Shown in pieces: positions 26,222-34,933 of a DNA stretch of 64,000 bases. Under the pieces are notes generated by a model, which saw only the letters and a program-made list of their open reading frames with translations, did no database searches and had not been told where the DNA came from. Origin of the DNA: UBA6627 sp965248675. Its GTDB lineage: Bacteria > Chloroflexota > Dehalococcoidia > UBA2979. The stretch's first letter is position 1. Each line of letters starts with the position of its first letter. A program made the position numbers and the translations under genes. The stretch is from NCBI GenBank assembly GCA_965248675.1, contig CBDFJZ010000006.1, positions 372,001 through 436,000 on the forward strand, written 5' to 3'.

Positions 26222-26524
26222 TTGATCACCACCATCGCCAAGCTCCAGTCGCGCGAAGGCAAAGAAGCCGAGATGCGCGCCGCCCTCGAGAAGATGGTCG
26301 CCGCCGTCAGCGCTGATGAGCCCGGTGTCGCGAAGTACGAGTTGCACACCGACGACGAAAACCCGACCGTCTTCTACTTCTACGAGCAATACGCGACCAA
26401 AAAGGCGCAGGAGACGCACGGCAAGACCGATCACATGGCCCAGCTCGGTACCGACCTCAAGGGTGTCGCCGGGGCGCGGCCGGAGATCTCTCGGCTGACC
26501 TGGATTGCGGGCGTGGATCGGTAG
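26222..26524 (+). CDS. antibiotic biosynthesis monooxygenase (ABM) domain protein
   Basis: 100 residues from a TTG at 26222 placed five bases behind GAGGAGG; upstream codons are open but have no homology-like pattern. It is a ferredoxin-like ABM fold: ITTIAKLQSREGKEAEMRAA, then AKYELHTDDENPTVFYFYEQ, YATKKAQETHGKTDHMAQ. The family includes cofactor-free monooxygenases, heme-degrading IsdG and LsrG. The last two are not specifically indicated. Short spacing (82 bp) after the oxidoreductase suggests co-transcription. Confidence 0.85.
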   Translation: MITTIAKLQSREGKEAEMRAALEKMVAAVSADEPGVAKYELHTDDENPTVFYFYEQYATKKAQETHGKTDHMAQLGTDLKGVAGARPEISRLTWIAGVDR

Positions 26525-26643
26525 TACGCACGGCGTGTGAATGGCGTTCGCTTGACCCGGCGGAGCACGGCCTCTCGAGAGATCCCACCCACCCACCCTG
26601 ATTTATTAGCTCAGCAGATCCTGCGGAGGAGCCGCTACGCTCC

Positions 26644-27840
26644 CTAACTTCCGGTCCCGCCCGTCTCGTACTCCACCACTCGAAACCCGAGGCGGCGGCG
26701 GATCGCCTCCGCACGTGTGGGACCGAACCCCCCGAGGTAGCCCGAGTAGCCAACCTCGATCCGCTCGTAGACCTCGAGCTGCTCGACCGGGTTGAGCGCG
26801 ACGCGCACCTCGAGCACGACCTGGGCGCGGTCGTCGGTATCGACGGGCTCGGGCGGGCGGAAGTCGAGACCAAGGCCGGCGTTGGCGCGCGTCGGTTCGA
26901 GGGCGCCTCGGACGATCGCGGCGAGGCGTTGGAGCGCTTCCCAGGCGCCCGGCTCCTCGAAGAGCAGGCCGATCGCCCGCGGGCTGGCGGGGATGCCGAG
27001 GTCGCGGACGACGCCCTGCATCTCGTCGTCGCGCTTCCAGCGGCGGAGCATGACCAGCAGCGCGGCGATGATCAGGGTGCCGCCGGCGAGCCAGATGACG
27101 GCGCCCGACCACTGCTGGTCGCCCGTGGCGGAGAGGCCGGACCAGACGCGGGGGGCGTCCTCGTAGAGGTCGTAGAAGGGTTCGCCGGAGAAGATGAAGA
27201 CCGCACCTGGCACCTTTGGCGCCAGGAACTGGACGAGCAGATACGGAGTCACGAACAGGTAGCGGAGCCGGCCGACCGCGCCGGCTGGGGCGATCAGCGG
27301 CCACCAGACGATGAATCCTGAGGCCAGCCAGGCGAACGTGATCGCGAACGATCCGAGCTGCGAGGGCTGCACGCCATTCACGACCGGCGACAGGATCGAG
27401 AAAACGAACACGCCGTCGAAGATCAGGATCGCGAGCCACGGTCGGGTGAGCGTGCGGACCGCGAGGCGGACCGGGCGCGGACGCACCAGCGCGGCGGCCA
27501 TCCACTCGGGGAGGCCCAGCAGCAGCAGCGGCGCCGCGACCAGGCCGATCGTGATGTGCTGGAGCATGTGCGCGAGTAGCGAGTAGCCGCTGCCGAGCGG
27601 GCCGAGCGGCCAGTCGATCGCGATCCAAAGCGCGACGAGGCCGAGCGCGAACCTGAGCTGCTGCCGCCCCGAGGCTGCCGGCTCGCCGATGCGGTTACGC
27701 CGGCGCCCCGGGCCTTGCAGCGCGAGCAGGTAGGCGCCACCGAAGACGCCGATCAGCAGCCACACGGCCGGGAACGGCTGCCAGTCCCAGGCCCATGGTT
27801 CGCTCGAGGCGGCCGGCCACCAGGTCATCGCATCCCTCAC
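26644..27840 (-). CDS. CtaG-like (caa3-type oxidase assembly) membrane protein with C-terminal extension
   Basis: 398 residues. Residues 20-270 contain seven or so membrane spans with the CtaG_caa3 hallmarks: YSLLAHMLQHITIGLVAAPL, LLLLGLPEWMAAALVRPRPV and VFIFSGEPFYDLYEDAPRVW. It may help copper insertion or assembly of cytochrome oxidase. The last 120 residues form an extra soluble domain (a charged linker, then a beta-rich block VVLEVRVALNPVEQLEVYER) not found in standard CtaG, and its role is unknown. It lies 18 bp behind the ThiZ gene so could share the riboswitch transcript, though no link to thiamine is evident. Confidence 0.75.
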   Translation of the reverse strand: MRDAMTWWPAASSEPWAWDWQPFPAVWLLIGVFGGAYLLALQGPGRRRNRIGEPAASGRQQLRFALGLVALWIAIDWPLGPLGSGYSLLAHMLQHITIGLVAAPLLLLGLPEWMAAALVRPRPVRLAVRTLTRPWLAILIFDGVFVFSILSPVVNGVQPSQLGSFAITFAWLASGFIVWWPLIAPAGAVGRLRYLFVTPYLLVQFLAPKVPGAVFIFSGEPFYDLYEDAPRVWSGLSATGDQQWSGAVIWLAGGTLIIAALLVMLRRWKRDDEMQGVVRDLGIPASPRAIGLLFEEPGAWEALQRLAAIVRGALEPTRANAGLGLDFRPPEPVDTDDRAQVVLEVRVALNPVEQLEVYERIEVGYSGYLGGFGPTRAEAIRRRLGFRVVEYETGGTGS

Positions 27841-27858
27841 GAGAATGCTAGCTCTTGT

Positions 27859-28677
27859 TCAGCGCGGCGTTTCCAGCGCATCGAGTACCTGCGCCCTGAG
27901 GGCGACGAAGGCCGGCGCCGTCGTATCGGCGGTGCGCCTTGGGCGATCGAGGTCGACCTCAATGCGGGCGGTGATGTGGCCAGGGCGGGGGGACATCACG
28001 TAAACGACGTCGGAGAGGAGCAGGGCCTCGTCGATGTCGTGGGTGACCAACAGGACGGTGCGGCGGTCGCGAGCCCAGACGCCCTCGAGCCACTCCTGCA
28101 TTTCGCGGCGGGTCATCGCATCGAGCGCGCCGAAGGGTTCGTCGAGGAGCAGCGTGTCGCGCGGCATCAGGAACGTGCGGAGCAGCGCGAGGCGCTGGCG
28201 CATGCCGCCCGAGAGCTGCGACGGCCACGAACGCTCGAAGCCCTCGAGGCCGAACCGCTCCCGAGGCTCGCCGGCGCGGCGGCGAGCCTCGGGAGCGGGG
28301 ACGCCCGCGATCTCGGCGCCGAGCGTCGCGTTCGCCTCGACGCGACGCCAGGGCAACAGCCGGTCGCGTTGCGGCATGTGCGCCGCCAGGCCGGTGCGAC
28401 CAACGGCGTTCTCGCCGTCGATCGAGGCGGTGCCGGCGGTCGGCTCGATCAAGCCGGCAAGCACGCGCAGCAGCGTGCTCTTGCCGCACCCACTCGGCCC
28501 GAGCAGGCTGACGAACGAGCCGCGGGCGACTTCGAGTGAGACGCCGGCGACCGCCTCAACCGGCGGATCGTCGGGGAAGACGTGGCGGACGTCTTCCAGA
28601 CGAACCGCCGGCTCGGTCACGCGCAGCCCCGGAGGGGCGACCGCGCGTGCGGGGACCGGCACCGTTGGGGCTGACAT
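27859..28677 (-). CDS. thiZ: ABC transporter ATP-binding protein, thiamine-precursor type
   Basis: 272 residues. Walker A SLLGPSGCGKSTLLRVLAGL, signature LSGGMRQRLALLRTFLM, Walker B TLLLDEPFGALDAMTR, switch LLVTHDIDEALLLSD. This is the NrtD/SsuB/ThiZ subfamily. Assignment to thiamine-pyrimidine uptake rests on its neighbours: an NMT1/THI5-like binding protein six bases upstream, a matching permease, a thiamine-binding domain protein and a TPP riboswitch at the head of the operon. Confidence 0.85.
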   Translation of the reverse strand: MSAPTVPVPARAVAPPGLRVTEPAVRLEDVRHVFPDDPPVEAVAGVSLEVARGSFVSLLGPSGCGKSTLLRVLAGLIEPTAGTASIDGENAVGRTGLAAHMPQRDRLLPWRRVEANATLGAEIAGVPAPEARRRAGEPRERFGLEGFERSWPSQLSGGMRQRLALLRTFLMPRDTLLLDEPFGALDAMTRREMQEWLEGVWARDRRTVLLVTHDIDEALLLSDVVYVMSPRPGHITARIEVDLDRPRRTADTTAPAFVALRAQVLDALETPR

Positions 28678-28683
28678 CGCTCC

Positions 28684-29662
28684 TTACGAGGGGAGGAACT
28701 CGTTGGTGTACGCCTCGGCAACATCGACCTCCGCCTCGATCAGCTCGGCCTCGCGCAGGAATACCTCGAACTCTAGCCAGATCGAGTCTTGCTGCTGGCC
28801 CCAGCCCGCACCGTCCGTGAAGCGGCCGGCAAGGTACGCCGCGCTGTCGCGGACGAGCTGTTCGTCGAGTTCTGGCGCGGCGCCGAGCAGCAGCGTCGCC
28901 GCCTCGTCCGGCTTGTCTGCGTGAAGTCGTAGCCGCGCGCGGTGACTTCGAGGAACGTGCGGACCAGATCCGGGTCAACGGCGATCAGGTCGTCGCCGGC
29001 GACGATCACCGGCGTGTACCAGTCGGGGATGCACTCGGTGTAGTCGATGAACGGCAGGGTGGTGATCTCAACGCCCTCCAGGTTGCGGGCACGAATCACG
29101 TCCCAGCCCTCGAACACCCACACGAAGTCGAAGCGGTCCTGGTCCATGCCGCCGGGGATGTAGTCGATGTTGCCGACTTCGACGAACTCGACGAGCGACG
29201 GATCGCCGCCGCCGCACGCGACGAGCGACTCGATCAGCTGCTGCTCGAGCTGGCCGCCGAAGCCGCCGTACTTCTTGCCCTCCAGATCGCGAGGCCGCGC
29301 GATGCCCTCGCTGGCGAGCGACATCAGGCTGGACTCGTTGTGCGGCAGGATCGTCGCGACGGAAGTGACACCGACGCCGGCGAGGCGCGCCGGCAGCACG
29401 GCCTCCGCGTAGGAAATGCCGAACTGGCCTGGCCCTCGGCAACGATCGCCTCGACGCCGCCGGTCGGCTCGATGATCGTCACATCGAGGTCGGCGTCCTC
29501 GTACCAGCCCTGCTCATTGGCGACGAAAATCCCCATGTGGTTCGTGTTCGGCGTCCAGTCGAGCATCACCGTCACCGGCGTCAGCTCCTCGTCGCTGTCG
29601 GAGCAGGCGGCGAGCACCACCACCCCAAGGAACAGCAGCGCTCCGAGTATCAGTCGTTTCAT
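28684..29662 (-). CDS. thiY: NMT1/THI5-like substrate-binding lipoprotein, interrupted by two single-base frameshifts
   Basis: Signal MKRLILGALLFLGVVVLAAC (lipobox LAAC), then VMLDWTPNTNHMGIFVANEQ, the HMP-binding signature of ThiY/THI5. Near 29420 one base is missing (restoring a C gives EGQAQFGISYAEAVLPARLA). Near 28915 another is missing (TQ-DKPDEAATLLLGAAPEL). The repaired protein is about 326 residues, ends YTNEFLPS at 28684, and keeps GGFGGQLEQQLIESLVACGG and VWVFEGWDVIRA. It should deliver a pyrimidine thiamine precursor to ThiX/ThiZ. Because the riboswitch and all partners are intact, I suspect base-calling errors rather than gene loss. Confidence 0.8.
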
Positions 29663-29753
29663 CTCAATTCCCTCCTGCGGCGGAGCCGCGCGTCAATTTC
29701 CTGCTGTGGTTACATTGCCGCTGCCCGCGGCGTAGCCGCGTGTCAAACGTTCC

Positions 29754-29858
29754 GCGGCGTAGCTGCGTCATGAGATCTCCGATGCCGTGGCTTGCTGCCA
29801 CGGCCCTGCGGCGTAGCTGCGTCATGAAATTTCCGATGCCGTGGCTTGCTGCCACGGC
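29754..29858 (-). repeat. 54-bp-period tandem hairpin repeat at the thiX/thiY junction
   Basis: Two 51-nt copies (29754-29804 and 29808-29858) differing at two positions. Each holds a stem GCCGTGGC-AGCAA-GCCACGGC on the minus strand, then ATGACGCAGCTACGCCGC. The thiX C terminus (PWQQATASEIS) and stop are encoded in the second copy. Two weaker GCGGCTACGCCGC-like pieces follow before thiY. Confidence 0.85.
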
Positions 29859-30601
29859 ATCGCAAGGCGAGCGAGCAGACGCACACCGGCAAAGAACGTG
29901 ATGCTGACGATGGCAATCAGGACCACCGCCATGAAAATTTGATCGGTCCGGAACGCTCGCTGAGAGCGCGTAATGAACAGTCCGAGGCCGCTGCTGGCGC
30001 CCATCCACTCGGCGATCACCGCACCAATCACCGCGTAGGCGGCTCCGATCTGCAGGCCGGCGAAGAATGACGGCACCGCCGACGGGATCAGCACCGTCCG
30101 CAGCACCTGCCAGCGACTGGCACCCATGCTCCGCACCAGCTCGACCATTTCGCGGTCGGCGCGGAGCAGGCCGTCGGCCGTGTTGACGGCGATCGGGAAG
30201 AAGCCGATCAGTACGACGATCAGAACCTTCGGAGTCATGCCGAAGCCGAACCAGACCGCCAGCAGCGGGGCGAGCACCAGCACGGGGATGTTCTGGCTGA
30301 CAACCAGCAGCGGATAGAGCACGCGCCGCGCGAGCGGGAGGCTGGCGATCAGGGCTGCGAGGACCACACCGAGCAGCGCGGCGAAGAGCAGGCCGAGGAG
30401 CGCCTCGCCGACGGTGGTCCTCGTGTGCGCCGGCAGCGACCCACGCTGATCGAGGAAGGCCTGCCAGAGGTCGCTGGGCGGGGGCAGCAGGTAGCTGGGT
30501 ATGTCGCGGACGCGGACCCAGAGCTCCCAGCCGACGAGCAGCGCGACGAGGAACAGCGCCGCTGGCATCAGCTCCCGCGCCGTGCGCGCGGCCCTATGCA
30601 T
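29822..30601 (-). CDS. thiX: ABC transporter permease, thiamine-precursor type
   Basis: 259 residues with six membrane spans, the SsuC/ThiX kind. It has the EAA loop VELVRSMGASRWQVLRTVLI, preceded by FFPIAVNTADGLLRADREMV, and AYAVIGAVIAEWMGASSGLG. Its ATG overlaps the stop of the thiamine-binding protein by eight bases. Stop codon lies inside a duplicated hairpin block, which separates it from thiY by 159 bp. Confidence 0.88.
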   Translation of the reverse strand: MHRAARTARELMPAALFLVALLVGWELWVRVRDIPSYLLPPPSDLWQAFLDQRGSLPAHTRTTVGEALLGLLFAALLGVVLAALIASLPLARRVLYPLLVVSQNIPVLVLAPLLAVWFGFGMTPKVLIVVLIGFFPIAVNTADGLLRADREMVELVRSMGASRWQVLRTVLIPSAVPSFFAGLQIGAAYAVIGAVIAEWMGASSGLGLFITRSQRAFRTDQIFMAVVLIAIVSITFFAGVRLLARLAMPWQQATASEIS

Positions 30602-30935
30602 CAGATCCGCCGTTCGATGAGGCGCCCGAGCCGGCGTCGGCAGCCCGGAAGTTGCTGGTCAGACTCGCGATCGAGGCCTGCTCACGGCTCGGCGCTGCCT
30701 CGTGCACCTTGATCACGGTGACGAGGCTGGTCGGTCCCGATCCCAGGCAGGCGTCGTGGACGTCGCGGAGCAGCGCCCATATCTGATCCGGATCACCCTC
30801 GATCGTGGTGCCGAGGGCGCCGACCTCGTAGGTCAGACCGGCGCGATCGATCGCCGCGATCGCGGCGTCAACATGCTGGTAGTAGTCGTCAGGGGCGCCG
30901 GGTGGATTCGGCAGTACCTGGATCTCGGCGATCAT
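30594..30935 (-). CDS. thiamine-binding (YkoF/MTH1187-like) domain protein
   Basis: 113 residues from an ATG preceded by GAGGAGGTTTCAG. Residues 1-90 match the thiamine_BP fold: MIAEIQVLPNPPGAP, AAIAAIDRAGLTYEVGALGT and TIEGDPDQIWALLRDVHDAC, a ferredoxin-like half of YkoF, which binds thiamine/HMP. It is the first gene after the TPP riboswitch and overlaps thiX, so it likely buffers or delivers the transported pyrimidine. The last 25 residues are low complexity (Ala/Gly/Ser). Confidence 0.88.
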   Translation of the reverse strand: MIAEIQVLPNPPGAPDDYYQHVDAAIAAIDRAGLTYEVGALGTTIEGDPDQIWALLRDVHDACLGSGPTSLVTVIKVHEAAPSREQASIASLTSNFRAADAGSGASSNGGSDA

Positions 30936-31051
30936 CTGAAACCTCCTCGGCGTGCAGGGATGCGCCGCGGAGGAACGGATCAGAAAATCGACGGTGGAGA
31001 GAGGTATTCGAACGACCGGACCGGGAGGTCCTCATCTTCGACATAGACCGC

Positions 31052-31133
31052 TTCCCTACGCTCGGATTACCGAGATCAGGTTCCTGGGGTAGTTCCGACG
31101 GACGGAATCTCAGCCTTGCGGCCCCCCCAGCGG
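31052..31133 (-). promoter_or_regulatory. TPP riboswitch (THI element)
   Basis: On the minus strand the conserved boxes appear in order: GGGGGGCCGCAAGGCTGAGA, then a P3 hairpin TTCCGTCCGTCGGAA, then ACCCCAGGAACCTGATC, the P4/P5 stem CTCGGTAATCCGAG and closing CGTAGGGAA. CTGAGA and ACCTGATC plus GCGTAGGGAA are diagnostic. It sits 117 bases before the thiamine-binding protein start. GGACC-TCCC-GGTCC follows and could form part of the switching platform. Expected to shut off the thiamine-precursor transport operon when TPP is high. Confidence 0.96.
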
Positions 31134-31212
31134 TTCGACCGGCCGGCAGTCGCCAACCGATGCATCGCTGCGTCACCACTACCGTGATGACGCGCCGAGG
31201 CTACGGACCCCG

Positions 31213-32252
31213 GTGATGACGGTCAACCGCAATCAGCGACCACCTCGGGCTGGACCGACCGTACGACGGCGCCGTCTGGCGCCGGCCGCCTCGGTCATCG
31301 CCTCGGCGTTGGCGCTCCTGATCGCTGCCTGCGGTGGCGTGGCGCGCCCCGGCGCGCCGCCGCCATCCCCAACTGAGTCGGTCGTCGTGAGCGGCGAGGA
31401 CGTGACCGGCGCCGCCGGTCAGTCGCTCGGAGCGTACGTTCCGGAGTCCGACGTCACGTTCGAGATCGCCACGAACACCGGCATTGAACAGCTCGTCGGG
31501 CTGCTCGCGGAGCGCGAGTTCATCGATTGGGATTCGGTGCGCGAGGGGTTCGAGGCAGCGCCCGCGTCGATCGGCGGAGCGGTGCCCCCCCTCGCTATCG
31601 ACGGTCGCGGCGACGGCTGCGACGGGCCCGACCGGCAGCCTCTACGCCGAGTACTTCGGCTCCGCGGACTGGCTGCAGCAGCGGGCGATCGACGCGATCA
31701 CAGGCGGAGGCGCGTTCGCGGGGCGGAGCGAGATGGAACGCGCATCGGAGCTCTCGACGCTGCTGTCGATCGAGTTACCGCTGATCCGCGCGCTGATCGC
31801 CGCCGAAGCGGGCGAGCGGTTGACTGCCGCCGGCGACCTCGACTCGCGCTTCGGGGCTCCGCACGAGTGGGACCGGCTGTGGGCGATCGTTCAGGGTGCG
31901 GCGCCGCTCAACCGGGCGCTCGACGAGCAGACGCTCGTCGCGATCCGCCAGGGGCACGATTTGAGCGTGGCCGGTCACGTGGCCGGCACGGGTGACTCGC
32001 ACGACATCGTGCGCGGGGCGCTGGTACGCACGGCGCTCGAGGCGACGTCGGAGTTCGGCGTGTCGCGCAGCCGGGCATACATCCGCGCGATCGAGCCGCT
32101 GCTCGCGCGCATCGATCCGCAGGGAACCCGGGAGCTGGTGGCGCTTCTCGAATCCGACGGTGAGCCGGACGCCCGAGGCGATCGAACGCGCGGCCGCTCA
32201 ACTGGCCGAGCGGGCAGGTCTCGAGCTGGTGCCGGTGCTGGTGGTGAGCTGA
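31213..32252 (+). CDS. lipoprotein of unknown function, interrupted by two single-base frameshifts
   Basis: GTG 31213 (or ATG 31216). Twin-arginine-rich n-region, then ASVIASALALLIAACGG with lipobox IAAC, a Pro-rich linker and a helical globular domain (GIEQLVGLLAEREFIDWDSV, LYAEYFGSADWLQQRAID). In the seven-C run near 31587 one base is extra (repaired: GAVPPSLSTVAATAAT). In CCC near 32172 another is extra (repaired: GEPDAEAIERAAAQLAERAG). The repaired protein is about 345 residues ending LVPVLVVS. No family recognised. Its last 55 bases overlap the convergent glycosyltransferase gene. Confidence 0.65.
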
Positions 32253-33772
32253 GCCGCGTCGAGGCTCGAGCTGCGCGTCGAGAGCAGCGCGGCCAACCAG
32301 ACGAGCGCCGGCGGCAGGAACTGCGCCAGGATCGCAGGCAGCGAGGGGTGCGCTCGGGTCAGCGGACGTAGCGCCTCGACGAAGACGGCGTACTTCTCGG
32401 CGACGTCGGGCGTCAGCCCGGCGACGGAGGCGGCGACGCCAAGCGCGAGCGACCAGCGACCGGGGAGCAGCGCCGTCAGGGTGACGACCCAGAGGAAGTA
32501 CCACGGACGAAACCAGCCCACGCCGATCAGCGCGTACGCCAGCATCAACGAGGCGCTGACCGCGATCAGCGCCTCGTGACCGGGGCGCTGCCGCCAGAGG
32601 AGGAACGCCGCGACGGCGCCGAACGCGGCGGCGCCGATCCGCACGCCGAGCTGATCAGCCCGCCGAGGAGAGACGTCGAAGGCGTCGCTGAGCAACGTCG
32701 AGATCAGCTCCGGAGTACTGCTGATCAAACGCCCGCCCTGCGCCCGCACCTGATCGAACACCGCGAACCCCTCCCACATCGGCGCGAACGCGGCGATCAC
32801 CACCACCGCGGCGAAGGCGGCGCCGATCGCGAGATCCGGCAGCAGGGCGCGGCGCTCCTCGGAGGGGCGGCGCCAGAGAAAGACGAGGAGCGCGGGCAAC
32901 AGCAGCAGCGAGACGTACTTCACGAGCACGGAGGCAGCGAGCGCGGGAAGGACCCAGCGCCAGCGACCCTCGGCGGAGCCGGGTTGAGACGGCCCCGCGG
33001 CGGAGCGGCGTTGAGCTGCGGGGCAGACGGCGAGCCAGATCGCCAGCAGCGCGAAGGCCATCATCGTGATGTCGTTGTGTCCGTTGCCGGCAACCCGCCA
33101 CAGGACGTACGGGTTCCAGGCGATCGCAACCGCTACGAGCAGCTCTCGGCCCGGCTGGACGCGCCTCGAGATCAGCGCACCGAGGAGCGCTGTCAGCGCG
33201 AGCCAGCCGACCATCCAGCCCTTCAGCAGCAGCAGCGAGCGTGGGAAGTCATCGCCACCGGCGAGCACGGGCGGCCCGAGCGTCCAGTACCAGAGCGGCC
33301 CGTACGCGGCCGGCTCAGTGCCGAAGCTGATGCCGATCGGCAAGAACTGGCCGGGCCCTCGGACCATCGGGTTCTCGCCCTCGACCCAGAGCAGGCGGCC
33401 CTCACCGAGGTAGTGGAACAAGTCGACGGCAAAGGGCGGGTACATCGGGACGAGCGCCGCCGCCATCGCGATCGCGCCGAGCACGGCGACGGCGACGGAC
33501 CACCTCGAGACGGCGAGCCGCGCGACCAGCCAGAGCGCGAGGCCCCAGAGCGCGAACAGCGCGGCGAAGGATCCGTACAGGCGCCAGGCGTTGGCCTCCC
33601 AGTCGTCCCCGAGCATGAACTGGAAGTCGAGCGTGACGCCCGGGCCGGGGAAGAACTCATCGAGCGACATCGAGACGGTCAGCGGAGCGTAGACGGCGGC
33701 GGAAACCGCCGCGATGAGGACGAGCAGGATCAGGCGCGCGCGATCGGAGGGGCGGGCGATCGCGGCCAGCAT
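32198..33772 (-). CDS. polytopic membrane glycosyltransferase (GT87/mannosyltransferase-like)
   Basis: 524 residues with about twelve membrane spans. The early extracytoplasmic loop holds SMSLDEFFPGPG and later YPPFAVDLFHYLGEGRLLWV with an Asp, in keeping with GT-C enzymes that use polyprenyl-phosphate sugars. RVAGNGHNDITMMAFALLAI and VGWFRPWYFLWVVTLTALLP also fit alpha-mannosyltransferases of the GT87/PIG-M kind. Acceptor unknown; likely cell-envelope glycan or lipoglycan. The 3' end overlaps a convergent lipoprotein gene by 55 bases. Confidence 0.75.
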   Translation of the reverse strand: MLAAIARPSDRARLILLVLIAAVSAAVYAPLTVSMSLDEFFPGPGVTLDFQFMLGDDWEANAWRLYGSFAALFALWGLALWLVARLAVSRWSVAVAVLGAIAMAAALVPMYPPFAVDLFHYLGEGRLLWVEGENPMVRGPGQFLPIGISFGTEPAAYGPLWYWTLGPPVLAGGDDFPRSLLLLKGWMVGWLALTALLGALISRRVQPGRELLVAVAIAWNPYVLWRVAGNGHNDITMMAFALLAIWLAVCPAAQRRSAAGPSQPGSAEGRWRWVLPALAASVLVKYVSLLLLPALLVFLWRRPSEERRALLPDLAIGAAFAAVVVIAAFAPMWEGFAVFDQVRAQGGRLISSTPELISTLLSDAFDVSPRRADQLGVRIGAAAFGAVAAFLLWRQRPGHEALIAVSASLMLAYALIGVGWFRPWYFLWVVTLTALLPGRWSLALGVAASVAGLTPDVAEKYAVFVEALRPLTRAHPSLPAILAQFLPPALVWLAALLSTRSSSLDAAQLTTSTGTSSRPARSAS

Positions 33773-33842
33773 CGATTCACGATAGCGAGTGAGGCGCTGT
33801 CGACGGGCGCTCGCCAGGAGACAGCCGTCGAGCCGAGGCGGG

Positions 33843-34769
33843 TCAAACCCGGCGGTAGCGCTCCTTCAGGGGCGGCGCGTAGAGCGGCGGGTTCGGGAAC
33901 ATGTAGCCCTGCATGAACCTGGCCGACGTCTCTCGCGTCAACGACCCGCGCTCGCGCAGCGCTTCCTGCATCGCGTCGTAGTCAGGACCGTCGCCTCCAA
34001 GGTCGGCGGGGCTGCGCGTCGCCTCCCAGTGCTCATAGCTGGCGTAGCGAATCAGCTGCACCGCCTCGTCGTAGTCGGAGTTCTCTTCGAGGTTCCCGAC
34101 AGGCGGCTCGGGGTAGAGGCGCCGCCACTGCCCGATCGGGCGCACCCCGATCTTCTCGAGGTAGGGCCAGACCGCGCTGCGGCTCAGTTCGTCGAAGCGT
34201 TCGAAGCTGCCTTTCTCGATCGTGAAGTGGCGAAACGCCACCATCTCCTCGCCCGGATGCGGCACGTCGAGGCGGACCGCATGGGGGGCATCCTCGGGGA
34301 GCGGTTCGTCGTCCTCGATCAACTCGTAGTCCTCGACGAGTCCGGGCATATAGAACGGCCCACCGGAGGCCATCTCGCCGGTGAGGAAGTAGACCTCGTC
34401 GCGGCTGAGCACGTACTGGTTGCGGCGCCGTCCGCCCTCGGGAAAGCGCTCTTGCAGCGGACCGTTCCCCCCGAGCACCGTGCCGCCCCGCGTGTCGTGC
34501 CAGTGATCCATGCCGGCGTAGCGGGCGAGGCGCCAGCCATCCTCGTGGTCGGTGGGCGCCGGGCTCCCGTCGGGGTAGACCACCTTCCACTCACCGACGA
34601 CGCGCGCACCGATGCGCATGAAGAAAGGCCAGATGCCGTAGCGGCTCCATTCGAAGAACTGGCGGTGCGAACCGAGCTCCAGGCGGTGGTGCCGCAGCAC
34701 GAGCACCTCCTCCGACGGTCGGTTGACGTCGTTCCTCATCGGCTTCGGTGCTGGCTGGTCCTCGACCAC
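33843..34769 (-). CDS. NIPSNAP-family protein with two repeats
   Basis: 308 residues. The GTG at 34769 is chosen because it lies six bases behind AGGAGG (34776-34781 on the minus strand). Two related ferredoxin-like NIPSNAP units: LRHHRLELGSHRQFFEWSRY, then IGARVVGEWKVVYPDGSP; and FRHFTIEKGSFERFDELSRS, then IGVRPIGQWRRLYPEPP, each with a YA-x-x-HW motif. NIPSNAP proteins are small binding or dimerising modules of poorly known role. The gene is divergent from the CoA-transferase at 34934 and could serve the same pathway. Confidence 0.8.
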   Translation of the reverse strand: MVEDQPAPKPMRNDVNRPSEEVLVLRHHRLELGSHRQFFEWSRYGIWPFFMRIGARVVGEWKVVYPDGSPAPTDHEDGWRLARYAGMDHWHDTRGGTVLGGNGPLQERFPEGGRRRNQYVLSRDEVYFLTGEMASGGPFYMPGLVEDYELIEDDEPLPEDAPHAVRLDVPHPGEEMVAFRHFTIEKGSFERFDELSRSAVWPYLEKIGVRPIGQWRRLYPEPPVGNLEENSDYDEAVQLIRYASYEHWEATRSPADLGGDGPDYDAMQEALRERGSLTRETSARFMQGYMFPNPPLYAPPLKERYRRV

Positions 34770-34933
34770 GGCGGTCCTCCTGTTTTGCACGGGGGGGTGA
34801 GTCAGCGCGACTCTGGTTCGATCGCTCCCCTCGCGCGGCAGCATAGAGCCGACCGCAGCCCCGCGACGGCCGCCCGTACGACGGGCGCTGATCGCACTAG
34901 GATGAGGCCGCGATCACGGAGAGGAGGGCGACC

